Source: Streptosporangium subroseum
Lineage (GTDB): Bacteria; Actinomycetota; Actinomycetes; Streptosporangiales; Streptosporangiaceae
Direction of reading: 5' to 3'
NCBI RefSeq assembly: GCF_900188345.1
Contig: NZ_FZOD01000055.1
Coordinates: forward strand, 1 to 64,000
Length of the DNA stretch: 64,000 bases
Part shown: in pieces, positions 41,244-51,366 of the stretch
Position numbering within the stretch: position 1 is the first letter of the stretch
Layout of the letters: the number at the start of each line of letters is the position of its first letter
Position numbers and translations under genes: made by a program
Notes under the pieces: generated by a model
Database searches by the model: none
What the model was told of the DNA's origin: nothing
Seen by the model: only the letters and a program-made list of their open reading frames with translations

Positions 41244-42269
41244 ATGCGCGTTCTGGTAACCGGAGCATCCGGTTTCATCGGCTCACACGCGGTTGCCGCG
41301 CTTCTCGCCGACGGGCATAAGCCGCTTCTTCTGGTACGTAATCCAGAGAAAACGCGGAGAGTTCTGGCCAATCTCGGAGTCGTCGAGCCTGTTTCCCTGC
41401 ACGAGGCCGATATTCGCGACACGGTAGCCGTGCGATCCGGGCTCGAACAGTGTGACGCGGTCATTCACGCCGCCGCCGAGATCGGGGTCATCAGCCAGGC
41501 CGGTGACTCGGCCGGGACGAACGTGGCCGGGCTCAAGAACGTTCTCGGGCAGGCCGTCGAGCTCGGTCTCGACCCGATCGTTCACATTTCCACGATCGGC
41601 GTCTTCGTGCCGCCGGCCGGGCCGGTGATCACCACTGAGAGCCCGCTGTCCGCGCCCAGAAACGACTACGGCAGGACCAAGGTCCTGGGCGAGCGATATG
41701 CCAGGCAGCTCCAGGACCAGGGGATGCCGATAACCATTGTCTACCCGGCCGGGGTCATCGGGCCGTACCAGCCCTCGCTCGACACCCTCATGGAGGGGCT
41801 GCGCGCCGGGCTGAAACAGGGCTGGCCGATCACCTCGGGCGGTGCCGGCGTCGTCGACGTTCGCGACCTGGCCGTCGTGCTCGCCCGCTGTGTCGAGCCG
41901 GGGCGGGGGCCGCGCCGGTTCATGCTCGGCGGACACTATCTCACCTGGGCACAGCTCGCCGACGTCTGCGACGAGGTGACCGGGGGGCGTTGCCGCAGGT
42001 TCAGGGTGCCGCGTGCGGTGCTGCGCGGCGCGGCGGCCGCACTCGACGCCGTGAAGCTGATCAAAAAGATCGACTACCCGCTGACCAGGGACGCGGTCGA
42101 GATGATGGTCACGATGGTGCGAACCTACGACACCCCCACCCTTGAGGCGCTCGGCGTGGAACTGCGACCGGTCCAGGAGACCATCGCCGACTCGCTGCGC
42201 TGGTTGGCACAAGAAGGACATCTTCCCCCTGTGAAGGTCGGCAGGCTGGCGGGTAAGGTCACGCCGTGA
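41244..42269 (+). CDS. NAD-dependent epimerase/dehydratase (extended SDR)
   Basis: 341 residues from ATG 41244. MRVLVTGASGFIGSHAVAALLADGH carries the TGASGFIG dinucleotide loop. AVIHAAAEIG, HISTIGVF and NDYGRTKVLGERYARQL give the active-site Thr/Ser, Tyr and Lys (YxxxK). C-terminal half binds the substrate (LGGHYLTWAQLADVCDEVTG), as in dihydroflavonol-reductase-like and 3beta-hydroxysteroid-type members; substrate unknown. The GAGG closest to the ATG is too near to serve as a ribosome site. The TGA overlaps the GTG of the oxidase gene by four bases, so the two are cotranslated. Confidence 0.9.
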   Translation: MRVLVTGASGFIGSHAVAALLADGHKPLLLVRNPEKTRRVLANLGVVEPVSLHEADIRDTVAVRSGLEQCDAVIHAAAEIGVISQAGDSAGTNVAGLKNVLGQAVELGLDPIVHISTIGVFVPPAGPVITTESPLSAPRNDYGRTKVLGERYARQLQDQGMPITIVYPAGVIGPYQPSLDTLMEGLRAGLKQGWPITSGGAGVVDVRDLAVVLARCVEPGRGPRRFMLGGHYLTWAQLADVCDEVTGGRCRRFRVPRAVLRGAAAALDAVKLIKKIDYPLTRDAVEMMVTMVRTYDTPTLEALGVELRPVQETIADSLRWLAQEGHLPPVKVGRLAGKVTP

Positions 42270-43456
42270 ACATTGGGATCGTCGGCGCCGGAATCGTTGG
42301 CTTGGCGGTGGCCAGGGAGCTGGCGCGGACCCGCGGCGTCAAGGTGACCGTCCTCGACAAGGAAGATCACGTCGGAGCCCACCAGACCGGGCACAACAGC
42401 GGGGTCGTCCACGCGGGGATCTACTATCAGCCGGGCTCGCTCAAGGCGAAGCTCTGCCGGGAGGGCGTGGCCCTGCTCCGGCAGTACTGCGCGGAGCACC
42501 GGATCCCCTACGACGAGGTCGGCAAGCTCGTCGTCGCCTCCACGGCGGCGGAGCGGCCGGGGCTGCGGAAGATCGCCGAGCGTGCCCGGGAGAACGGGGT
42601 TCCCGACATCGCGGAGCTGGACGCGCTGGCCCTGCGGGAGGTCGAACCGCACACCGTCGGGGTGGCCGCCGTACACTCCCCGCACACCGCGATCGCCGAT
42701 TTCCCCGCCGTCGCCCGCCGTCTGGCCGTGGACGTGGAGGAGATGGGTGGTTCGGTGCTGCTGTCGCACCCGGTCCGCGCGCTGCGGGAGACCGCGAGCG
42801 GGGTGAACGTCCAGGCGGGAGAGCGGAGGCTGAGCTTCGACCGGCTGATCGTCTGCGCCGGGCTCGGCACCGACACCGTCGCACGGATGGCCGGGGCGGC
42901 CGGTGACGTGCGGATCATCCCCTTCCGCGGCGAGTACTACGCGCTGGCCGGGGCGTCGAAGGACCTGGTGCGCGGGCTTATCTACCCGGTGCCCGATCCT
43001 CGCTACCCGTTCCTCGGCGTGCACCTGACCCGCAGGATCGACGGCGAGGTGCTGGTGGGCCCCAACGCGGTCATGGCGCTGGCGCTGGAGGGCTACTCCT
43101 GGGGGGACGTCAACCTCACCGACCTGCGCAGGATCCTGGCCTGGGGAGGCACCCGGCGGCTGGCCACCAAGCACTGGCGGACCGGGGTGAGAGAGGTGCT
43201 CGGCTCGATGTCCAAGAAATCGTTCCTGACCGCCGCCCGCCGCTATGTCCCCGCGCTCACCGGGGCCGACCTCGTCAGGACCACGGGTGGTGTCCGGGCG
43301 CAGGCTGTGGCCAGGGACGGAAGCATGTTGGATGATTTTGCGATTGACGTGCACGGTCGCGTTACTCTCGTGAGAAACGCCCCCTCACCGGCGGCGACCT
43401 CCAGTTTGGCGATTGCCAGGCATATTGTGGGGTTAGCCTCTGTGTTGACCAGTTAA
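42266..43456 (+). CDS. lhgO: L-2-hydroxyglutarate oxidase
   Basis: 396 residues from GTG 42266, overlapping the preceding stop as GTGA. FAD enzyme of the DAO family, converting L-2-hydroxyglutarate to 2-oxoglutarate. Motifs: GIVGAGIVGLAVARELA dinucleotide site, HQTGHNSGVVHAGIYYQPGSLKA (the LhgO signature with the HNSGVIHAG block), PFRGEYYAL, PDPRYPFLGVHLTRRIDG and GPNAVMALALEGY, ending with GSMLDDFAID. Acts as metabolite repair or in lysine catabolism. The partner epimerase-type SDR upstream has no known link to this reaction. Confidence 0.95.
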   Translation: MNIGIVGAGIVGLAVARELARTRGVKVTVLDKEDHVGAHQTGHNSGVVHAGIYYQPGSLKAKLCREGVALLRQYCAEHRIPYDEVGKLVVASTAAERPGLRKIAERARENGVPDIAELDALALREVEPHTVGVAAVHSPHTAIADFPAVARRLAVDVEEMGGSVLLSHPVRALRETASGVNVQAGERRLSFDRLIVCAGLGTDTVARMAGAAGDVRIIPFRGEYYALAGASKDLVRGLIYPVPDPRYPFLGVHLTRRIDGEVLVGPNAVMALALEGYSWGDVNLTDLRRILAWGGTRRLATKHWRTGVREVLGSMSKKSFLTAARRYVPALTGADLVRTTGGVRAQAVARDGSMLDDFAIDVHGRVTLVRNAPSPAATSSLAIARHIVGLASVLTS

Positions 43457-43490
43457 CTGCTTTCTCATGTGGGCCGGTGAAAATATATCT

Positions 43491-44198
43491 GTGACCGACT
43501 CACCCGAAGCCCGCCTGCTGATCGTCGAGGATGAACCCAACATCCTCGAGCTCCTGGCCGCGAGCCTGCGGTTCGCCGGGTTTGGGGTGAACACTGCTGG
43601 TAATGGCACGGACGCCGTCGCCGCCGTTCAGCGGCACCGTCCTGACCTCATCGTGCTCGACGTCATGCTCCCCGACATGGACGGATTCGACGTCGTGCGG
43701 CGGCTGCGCGGCGGCGGCAGCGACACGCCCGTGGTCTTCCTCACCGCGCGCGACGCCACCGAGGACAAGATCCGGGGGCTGACCGCGGGCGGGGACGACT
43801 ACGTGACGAAGCCGTTCAGCCTGGAGGAGGTCGTGGCCCGGATCCGGGCCGTGCTCCGCCGTACCGGCGCCGGAGACCTGCTCGCCCGGATGCCCCGGCT
43901 CGTCTTCGCCGACATCGAGCTCGACGAGGAGAGCCACGAGGTGTGGCGCAAGGGCAAGGCCGTGGCGCTGTCGCCGACCGAGTTCAAACTGCTGCGCTAC
44001 TTCATGGCGAACGCGGGACGTGTGCTGTCCAAGGCGCAGATCCTCGACCACGTGTGGGACTACGATTTCCGGGGTGACGTCGGGATCGTGGAGTCCTACG
44101 TCTCCGTGCTCCGCCGCAAGATCGACAACAGCGATCCCCGGCTGATCCACACCCTGCGCGGAGTCGGCTACGTACTGCGTCTGCCGCCGGTTCCGTGA
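43491..44198 (+). CDS. OmpR/PhoB-family response regulator
   Basis: 235 residues from GTG 43491 (VTDSPEARLLIVEDEPNILE). Receiver: acidic pair ED, phospho-acceptor Asp in LIVLDVMLPDMDGFD, Thr in VVFLTARDA and Lys in YVTKPFS. Winged-helix output: ALSPTEFKLLRYFMANAGRVLSKAQILDHVW and VESYVSVLRRKIDNSDPRLIHTLRGVGYVLR. Its TGA overlaps the kinase GTG. Highly similar to the orphan regulator at 52103-52843, so the two flank and may both control the export genes between them (inference). Confidence 0.95.
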   Translation: MTDSPEARLLIVEDEPNILELLAASLRFAGFGVNTAGNGTDAVAAVQRHRPDLIVLDVMLPDMDGFDVVRRLRGGGSDTPVVFLTARDATEDKIRGLTAGGDDYVTKPFSLEEVVARIRAVLRRTGAGDLLARMPRLVFADIELDEESHEVWRKGKAVALSPTEFKLLRYFMANAGRVLSKAQILDHVWDYDFRGDVGIVESYVSVLRRKIDNSDPRLIHTLRGVGYVLRLPPVP

Positions 44199-44287
44199 TG
44201 CTCCATCGGCTGCGTGGTGTGTCCGCGAGGAGTTCCGTGATGCTCGGTCCCCTACGCGGTGTGTCCGCGAGGGGTTCCGTGATGCTC
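44190..44287 (+). repeat. 42-bp in-frame repeat at the response regulator/kinase junction
   Basis: GTTCCGTGATGCTC occurs three times, at 44190, 44232 and 44274, with CTGCGTGGTGTGTCCGCGAGG-like sequence between. Spacing is exactly 42 bases, so each copy gives the kinase another in-frame GTG-ATG pair (44195, 44237, 44279). The first copy holds the regulator's stop codon. Confidence 0.85.
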
Positions 44288-45667
44288 AGCGGGACCCCGC
44301 TACGGGTGAAGCTGATCGCGGTCATCCTGATCCTGCTGACGATCGCGCTCACGCTCATCGGCATCGGCAGCGTTTCGATCATGCACGGTTACCTGATCGC
44401 CCGCGTCGACAGCCAGATCGACATAACCGTCGACACCGCGCTGCGCCGCCTGAGCCGGGGCTCCGAGACCCTGATCGGCAAGCCGCTGCCACCCGACGCC
44501 AGGCTGGAGCTCCGCGACCGGGACGGCAAGGTCGTCGTTCTGCTCAGCGGTGTCGACGTGGAGGGCAGGCCGGGGCCCAGCCTCCCCTCGGGGGTGCACA
44601 CCCGGTCGTTCAACGTCGACGAGTGGCGGGTTCGCGCGATCCCGCTGCAGGACGGCGGAAGCCTCGTCGTGGCGGTGGACACGGCGGAGGTCCGGCAGAT
44701 CGTCGGCCAGCTCGCCCTGGTGGAACTGCTCGGCGGAGGCGGGCTGATGCTGGTGCTCGCCGGAGTGGGCGTGGTGATCATTCGGAGGAGCCTGCGCCCG
44801 CTGGGGGAGATCGAGCGCACCGCCCAGGCCATCGCCGCCGGAGATCTGAGCCGCCGCGTCCCCGACACCGACCCGCGCACCGAGGTCGGTCGCCTCGGCC
44901 AGTCGCTGAACGGCATGCTCACCCAGATCGAGACCGCCTTCCGTGCCAGGTCGGAGTCCGAGTCCTCGGCCCGCCGGTCGGAGGAGCGCATGCGCAGGTT
45001 CGTCGCGGACGCCTCGCACGAGCTCCGCACGCCGCTGACCTCGATTCGCGGCTTCGCCGAGTTCTACCGGCAGGCGCCCGGCATCGACGCCGCACCGCTG
45101 ATGCGCCGGGTGGAGTCGGAGGCGGTCCGGATGGGTCTGCTGGTCGACGACCTGCTGATGCTCGCCCGGATGGACCAGCAGCGGCCGATGGCCATGCGAC
45201 CGGTCGACCTGCTCGCCATCGCCGCCGACGCCGTCCACGACGCCCGCATCCTCGCCCCCGAGCGCGAGGTCACGCTCTCGGTGGACGGTTCCGCGCTCAT
45301 CGTCTCCGGCGACGAGGTACGGCTCCGCCAGGTCGTGGGCAACCTGATGACAAACGCGCTCACCCACACCCCGCCGTGCACTCCCGTACGGCTGACGCTC
45401 CTGGCCCAGGACGACATGGCCGTCATCGAGCTGGCCGACGAGGGTCCGGGTCTCACCACCGAGCAGCGTGAGCGGGTCTTCGAGCGGTTCTATCGCGTCG
45501 ACTCCGCCCGCGGCCGCCGCACCACCGACGACGGTGGCAGTGGGCTCGGCCTGTCCATCGTGGCGGCCATGGTCGAGGCTCACGGCGGCACCGTCGCCGT
45601 GGAGTCAGACCTGGGCAAGGGCTCGACGTTCCGCGTGGTCCTCCCGCTCGCCCCCGAACTGGACTGA
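44195..45667 (+). CDS. Sensor histidine kinase
   Basis: 490 residues if started at GTG 44195; 476 or 462 from the repeated GTGs at 44237 or 44279. Two membrane helices (VKLIAVILILLTIALTLIGIG and LVELLGGGGLMLVLAGVGVV) flank a ~110-residue extracellular sensor. HAMP domain (SLRPLGEIERTAQAIAAGDL), dimerisation helix with phospho-acceptor His in ADASHELRTPLTSIRGF, and HATPase boxes N (LMTNALTH), G1 (ADEGPGL), F (FERFYR) and G2 (GSGLGLSI) are all intact. Paired with the regulator by a 4-base overlap. Signal unknown; the facing export genes suggest an envelope or antimicrobial stimulus (inference). Confidence 0.95.
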   Translation: MMLHRLRGVSARSSVMLGPLRGVSARGSVMLSGTPLRVKLIAVILILLTIALTLIGIGSVSIMHGYLIARVDSQIDITVDTALRRLSRGSETLIGKPLPPDARLELRDRDGKVVVLLSGVDVEGRPGPSLPSGVHTRSFNVDEWRVRAIPLQDGGSLVVAVDTAEVRQIVGQLALVELLGGGGLMLVLAGVGVVIIRRSLRPLGEIERTAQAIAAGDLSRRVPDTDPRTEVGRLGQSLNGMLTQIETAFRARSESESSARRSEERMRRFVADASHELRTPLTSIRGFAEFYRQAPGIDAAPLMRRVESEAVRMGLLVDDLLMLARMDQQRPMAMRPVDLLAIAADAVHDARILAPEREVTLSVDGSALIVSGDEVRLRQVVGNLMTNALTHTPPCTPVRLTLLAQDDMAVIELADEGPGLTTEQRERVFERFYRVDSARGRRTTDDGGSGLGLSIVAAMVEAHGGTVAVESDLGKGSTFRVVLPLAPELD

Positions 45668-45834
45668 CCCGGGAACCTTCTGCTCACTCCGGTCAGGTTG
45701 ACCTGACGGTCCTCCCACCTGGCCCGGGGTACCTCCCGCTTGTTCGCGGGTGGACCGACCTGGGACATGTCCCGCTCGTTCCCGGACCGATCTGGCGACT
45801 CTCCTACTCGCTCCGGGCCGGACCGGCCCGGAGC
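45661..45834. repeat. Degenerate ~35-bp tandem array from the kinase stop codon
   Basis: Units with the core GGACCGACCTGG ... CTCCCGCTCGTTCCC begin at 45661, about 45718, 45752, 45784 and 45820. The first unit (GGACTGACCCGG) contains the kinase stop codon TGA. The array ends in the palindromic hairpin at 45810-45834. Confidence 0.7.
45810..45834. terminator. Perfect GC hairpin between convergent genes
   Basis: GCTCCGGGCCGG-A-CCGGCCCGGAGC: 12-bp arms around a single central base. In RNA the innermost pairs would open to form the loop. Bidirectional by symmetry. Confidence 0.6.
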
Positions 45835-45845
45835 ACATGCCGCTC

Positions 45846-45869
45846 GCCCCGGGCCTTTCGACCCGGGGC
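45846..45869 (-). terminator. Hairpin after the large adaptor gene
   Basis: GCCCCGGG / CCCGGGGC, a perfect 8-bp stem with the 8-base loop CCTTTCGA, five bases beyond the minus-strand stop at 45875. Confidence 0.65.
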
Positions 45870-45874
45870 GTGTT

Positions 45875-47974
45875 TCACGAGGTGCTCGGAGCGGACCCAG
45901 GCCAACTGCTGTCCGGGAACTCCCCGGTGGCCGCGCCGCCGGGAAGCACCACCCGGTCGTTCTCGGAGAGCCCGGAGGTGATCTCGACGTACTGGTCGCT
46001 GCGGACCCCCATCTCGACGACGCGTTCGGCACCGCCCTGGACAGTGACCTGGGAGGTTCCGTCCTTGGTCCGTACGGCGCGGGCCGGGACGTAGAGCGCC
46101 CCTTCCGACTCGGCGACGGTGACCGTGACCGTCGCGGTCTGGCTCACCATGAGGTTGGCCGGAGCCTTGTCGAAGGCGACCGTGACGCCGTACCTCACGA
46201 GCTGGTCGGTGTTGGTCGCGGTGGGCGCGATGTGGGTCACCGTACCGGTGTACTTCTCGCCCTCCCGAGTGGCCAGCGTGATCGCGGCCCGCTGTCCCAG
46301 CTTCAGTTTGCCGATGTCCGACTCGGTGAACAGCGCCTCCACCTGGAGCTCGTTGAGGTCTCCAAGGGTGATGAACGAGCCGGTGTCCGCAGCGTCACCG
46401 ACGGCCCCGGCCACGGACATGACGGTCCCATCCGCGGGAGCGATGATCCGCACCCCCTTCAGTTCCTCCGTGGCGTCGGTGAGGTCGGCCCGTGCCTGCT
46501 TCACGCGGGCCTCGGCCTGGTCCACGGTGAGTGCTCCGCCCTGCCCGCCTCCGGCTCCCTGACCATCTCCGGAGCTCCGGCTGCCGCCGGCGTTCGCCTG
46601 AGCGTTGGCGCTGGTCTGACCCGCTCCCTGGCCTGCGCCCTGTGCCGGGTTCTGTCCCGCACCTTGGGCTGCGCCCTGCCCTGCGCCTTGCGCCGGGTTC
46701 TGCCCTGCGCCTTGGCCGGAACAGGCGCCGGTCGGCTTCGGGTTGGTGCTGGGCTTGGCGGTCGTGGCCGGCTTGGTCGGCGTACCTGGCCCCGTGCCCC
46801 CACCCGGTCCGGACGTCGGATTGGAGGTGGGTTTCCCGGTGCCCGTGCCTGTGCCCGGCGGCGTCGCGGTCACGGTGACCGTGGCGGTAGCCGTCACCGT
46901 CACCGTGGGGGTCGCCGTCACGGTGACGGTGACCGTCGGTGTGGGACGGGGTGAGCCCCCGCTGGGCGTCGGGGTCGGGGTTGGTGTCGGCGTAGGGGTC
47001 GGGGTTGGCGTTGGCGTTGGCGTTGGCGTTGGGGTTTTCGTATGCGTTCGCGTTTGCGTGGAGGTTGTGGTCGAGGTCCGCGTGGGCGTCGGAGTCGGCG
47101 ACCACTTGGTCTCGGCCTGGGTTTGGGCCTGCGCCCGGGACTGGGGCTTGGCCTGGCTGGGGGCCTTGACCTGAGCCTTGATCGTGGCCGTTGCCGTGGG
47201 GGTCGGCGTCGGCGTCGAGGTCGGCCTGAAGAAGTAACCGGCGGGTGCGATGCCACCGGCTTGAACCACCGTCGTAGGCCATTGCGAACCGGCCGGCGCG
47301 GGTGCGCCGCTCGGTGCGGCGGTGGGGGTGGGCCTGGGCGCCCCGGTCGGGGCAGCCGTACCACCCGGACGGGACGCAGTCGTGGGGGCGGAACCGGGGA
47401 TCCCGGTCTGGGCGGCCGTGCCGCCCGGACGAGGAGTGGGAGTGGCACCGGCCGGCGCGGTCGGTGGGCAGCTCGCCTGCGGAGTCGCGCCGGATCTCGA
47501 CCCGCCCTGTCCTGCACCTGCACCTTGACCTGCGCCCTGCGCCGCGCCCTGGCCCTGCCCTCCCTGGGCCTGGCTTTGGGCCGGAGCCGTCGTCGGCGTA
47601 CTTCCGGCCCCGTCCAGCGCCTCCTGAGCCGCCGCGAGCTGTGCCTTCGCCGCGTCGTAGCGCTCGCGGGCGGGTGCCGAGCCGATCCTGGCGAGTACGT
47701 CGCCCTTGTCGACCTTGTCGCCGGCCTTGACGTAGACCTTCGTGACCGTGCCCGCCCCGCCGAAGCCCAGCTCCCTGGTGCCGTCGTCCACGGTGTTGCC
47801 CGCGGCGGACACCGCGGCGATCACCGTTCCGCGCTTGGCGGCGGCGAGTTCCACCTGGGGGGCCTGGCTCGAGCCGTCGTCAAGCGTGTAAATCACGCCC
47901 GCGCTTACGAGGACGAGGGCGGCCAGGGCAAGTCCTCCCGTACGCAGGGGCTTCGGGAGCTTGGTCGGTCTCAT
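45875..47974 (-). CDS. Membrane-fusion (HlyD/RND-type) adaptor with a giant low-complexity insert
   Basis: 699 residues from ATG 47974. N-terminal helix TGGLALAALVLVSAGVIYTL anchors it. Residues ~45-120 are the first half of the adaptor barrel and lipoyl motif (VKAGDKVDKGDVLARIG) plus a short helix AQLAAAQEAL. Where the coiled-coil hairpin turn should be, ~360 residues of repeats intervene: GQGAGQGA, PTPTPTPT and TVTVTAT runs. The second helix (VDQAEARVKQARADL), IIAPADGTVMSV and the C-terminal beta-barrel follow (~495-699). Divergent from a second adaptor-ABC operon, so it may be an alternative adaptor for it. Confidence 0.87.
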   Translation of the reverse strand: MRPTKLPKPLRTGGLALAALVLVSAGVIYTLDDGSSQAPQVELAAAKRGTVIAAVSAAGNTVDDGTRELGFGGAGTVTKVYVKAGDKVDKGDVLARIGSAPARERYDAAKAQLAAAQEALDGAGSTPTTAPAQSQAQGGQGQGAAQGAGQGAGAGQGGSRSGATPQASCPPTAPAGATPTPRPGGTAAQTGIPGSAPTTASRPGGTAAPTGAPRPTPTAAPSGAPAPAGSQWPTTVVQAGGIAPAGYFFRPTSTPTPTPTATATIKAQVKAPSQAKPQSRAQAQTQAETKWSPTPTPTRTSTTTSTQTRTHTKTPTPTPTPTPTPTPTPTPTPTPTPSGGSPRPTPTVTVTVTATPTVTVTATATVTVTATPPGTGTGTGKPTSNPTSGPGGGTGPGTPTKPATTAKPSTNPKPTGACSGQGAGQNPAQGAGQGAAQGAGQNPAQGAGQGAGQTSANAQANAGGSRSSGDGQGAGGGQGGALTVDQAEARVKQARADLTDATEELKGVRIIAPADGTVMSVAGAVGDAADTGSFITLGDLNELQVEALFTESDIGKLKLGQRAAITLATREGEKYTGTVTHIAPTATNTDQLVRYGVTVAFDKAPANLMVSQTATVTVTVAESEGALYVPARAVRTKDGTSQVTVQGGAERVVEMGVRSDQYVEITSGLSENDRVVLPGGAATGEFPDSSWPGSAPSTS

Positions 47975-48042
47975 GTCGAACCATCCTGGCCTGCCCGATT
48001 CACTGCATCCTCACAAATGGCTGAAGGTTTCCTGTGCATCAG

Positions 48043-48055
48043 AGGTTTAAAACCT
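48043..48055. promoter_or_regulatory. Inverted repeat in the divergent adaptor region
   Basis: AGGTTT-A-AAACCT, 68 bases upstream of GTG 48123. A related AAGGTTT lies 18 bases before it at 48024. Paired GGTTT half sites are compatible with an OmpR-type regulator, such as either response regulator nearby. Confidence 0.45.
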
Positions 48056-48122
48056 GCTTATGCAGCAAATCTTCAGCTACAGCCGGGGTAAGCCCAAGCC
48101 TGGTAGGCCAGGGTCGGACGCT

Positions 48123-49315
48123 GTGAAGTTGTCCACCAAGCGCAGAGCGCTGATCATGAACGGGGCCCTCGGTGTCCTGTTGCTGGGCGGCGCGGGTATC
48201 GCCTACTCCTCTCTCGGAGTCGGAGGGGGAACCTCCACGGCCGACGCGGCGGTGCGGACCGTACCGGTGACCCGCGGAACGGTGTCCGCCTCGGTGTCCG
48301 CCTCCGGAACCGTGGCCAGCGCGAAGGCGCGGTCACTCAACTTCGGCTCGAGCGGCACGGTAGAGAAGGTCTACGTCGCGGTCGGGGACAAGGTCACCGC
48401 CGGGCAGATCCTCGCCCGCCTGGATGACGCCTCCGCGTCGGAGAGCCTGGACGCGGCCGCCGCCGCTCTCGACTCCGCGGACGACGACACCTCGACCGCC
48501 GCCGCCTACGCCCAGTACGTCACCGCCAGGAACACCTACCGGGAGGCGCAGCGCACGGTGGCGGGCACCGTCATCAAGGCGCCGTTCGCCGGTACGGTCA
48601 CGGCGGTCAACGGCGCGGCCGGGGACTCGTCCGGCTCATCCGGTTCGTCCGCGAAGGCATCCACTTCCAGCGCCACCGGAGCCTCCGGTGGCGCCAGTGG
48701 CGCCAGCAGTGCGGCAAGCGGCTCCACCGGTTTCATCGAACTCGCCGACACCAAGAAGCTCCAGCTCGTCGGCAACTTCACCGAGTCCGACATCACCAGG
48801 CTCAAGGTCGGCCAGGCCGCCTCGATCGGGTTCGACGCGCTGACCGGTGTCACCGCGGAAGGCAAGGTGACCCAGATCCAGCCGGTCGCCGCCACCAACA
48901 ACAACGTGGTCCAGTATCCGGTGACGATCTCCTTCACCAAGGTGCCGAAGGAGGTCCGGCTCGGTCAGACCGCTACGGTCAAGATCATCGTTGAGGAGGC
49001 CGAGGACGTGCTCGCCGTCTCCTCCACGATGATCTCCACCGTGGGCGGCCGGAGCACCGTGACCGCCCTTCAGGACGGCAAGAAGGTGCCCGTACAGGTC
49101 GAGCTCGGGATCAAGGGCGACGCGCTCACCGAGATCAAGTCCGGGCTCCAGGAGGGCGACCAGCTCATCCGCCCGGCGGCCACCGGGTCCACCCAGCAGG
49201 GTGGTTTCCCCGGTATCGGCGGCGCTGGTCTCGGCGGCGCTGGAGGCGGTGGCGGCCGTGGCGGGGGCGGGTTCGGCGGCGGCGGTGCCGGCGGCGGCGC
49301 GGGCGGACTCGGCCG

Positions 49316-49319
<4 letters not shown>
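48123..49319 (+). CDS. Membrane-fusion adaptor protein (HlyD/MacA type)
   Basis: 398 residues from GTG 48123 (VKLSTKRRALIMNGALGVLL); ATG 48060 in frame would add 21 residues. N-terminal membrane helix, then beta-barrel/lipoyl half (VTRGTVSASVSASGTVAS, VAVGDKVTAGQILARL), a short helical hairpin (AAAALDSADDDTSTAAAYAQ ... NTYREAQRTV), the second lipoyl half VIKAPFAGTVTAVNGAAGD, a Ser/Gly-rich loop, and barrel segments FTESDITRLKVGQAASIGF. The C-terminus is a Gly-rich tail. MacA-like bridge from the ABC pump across the envelope. GTGA overlap with the ATPase gene. Confidence 0.92.
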
Positions 49320-50043
<724 letters not shown>

Positions 50044-50047
<4 letters not shown>

Positions 50048-51309
50048 GCCGGCTTGAGATCCTGCGGTTCGCGCTCCGCGGCGTGTCCGCCAACAAGCTG
50101 CGCAGCTTTCTGACCACGCTCGGCATCCTCATCGGGGTGGCGGCGGTGATCCTGCTGGTCGCCTTCGGCGAGGGAGCCTCGCAGACCATCCAGAAGAGCA
50201 TCCAGCGGCTCGGCGCCAACACCCTCACCATCTCCGCGTCCTTCACCGGGGGCGGCGGGGGCGGGGGCGGGGGCGGCGGCCGTGGCGGGGGCGGTGCCGG
50301 GCAGAACACGGGGCCGCGCACGCAGGCCAAGCAGCTCACCCTGGACGACGCCAAGGCCCTGGCCGACCACGAGCAGGTGCCGTCGGTCAGGAGCGTGTCC
50401 CCGGTGGTGACCTCGTCCTCGGCCACGGCCGTCTACGAGGGCGTCAGCCATGCGATTCCCCAGCTCGTGGGCACCTACCCGAGCTATTTCGAGGCGACGA
50501 ACAAGTCCGTCGGAACCGGCGCCTACTTCGTCAACGACGACGTGCTCGCCGCCAGGAAGGTCATGGTGATCGGGCAGACCGTGGCCGATGAGCTGTTCGG
50601 CACGGCGAGCCCGATCGGCAAGCAGATCGCCGTCTCCGGGGTGCCGTTCACGGTGGTCGGGGTGCTCAAGGAGTCGGGTTCGGCGGGCGCGCAGGACGCC
50701 GACGACGTGGCCATCGTGCCGCTGCCCGCCGTACAGCAGAGCCTGACCGGGTTCGGCCCGCTGGGGTCGATCGTCGTGCAGGCGACCGGCTCCGACACGA
50801 CCGATTCGGCCCAGGCCGAGGTGACCGCGGTCCTCGACCAGCGGCACGGCATCACCCCCACGAGCACCGCGGACTACCGGATCCTGAACCAGGCCACCCT
50901 GCAGGAGACGGTCAGCTCGACCGTCGGCATCTTCACCGCCCTGCTCGGCGCGGTCGCCGGTATATCCCTGCTGGTGGGCGGGATCGGCATCACCAACATC
51001 ATGCTGGTCACCGTCACCGAGCGGACCAGGGAGATCGGCATCAGGAAGGCCATCGGCGCGCCCAGGAGCGCCATCCTCGGCCAGTTCCTGCTGGAGGCGA
51101 CGGTGCTGAGCCTGGTGGGCGGCCTGTCGGGCGTCGTGATCGCGTTTGTCGGCACCCGGTTCTCGATCGCCGGCATCGAACCCGTGCTCGTGCCCTCCTC
51201 GATCGCGCTGGCCCTCGGCGTATCCGTAGGCATCGGCCTGTTCTTCGGTGGTTACCCGGCCAACCGGGCGGCCAAGCTCCGGCCCATCGAGGCCCTGCGT
51301 CACGAGTAG
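50044..51309 (+). CDS. ABC transporter permease, FtsX/MacB type
   Basis: 421 residues from GTG 50044. Four membrane helices in MacB order: one N-terminal (LTTLGILIGVAAVILLVAFG) and three C-terminal (~290-400; the last two around LSLVGGLSGVVIAFVG and LGVSVGIGLFFGG). Between them is the large extracellular domain (~55-285), which includes an 11-glycine run GGGGGGGGGGG followed by RGGGG. NKLRSFLTTLGI, RTREIGIRKAIGAPRSAILGQFLLEA and NRAAKLRPIEALRHE are signature segments. With the adaptor and ATPase it forms a complete tripartite-like export system; the substrate is not indicated. Confidence 0.95.
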
Positions 51310-51366
51310 CGGCCCGTACGGCTTACACAACGCGAGTGCCTGTACGGCTTAGGCAAGGAGAAGGAC

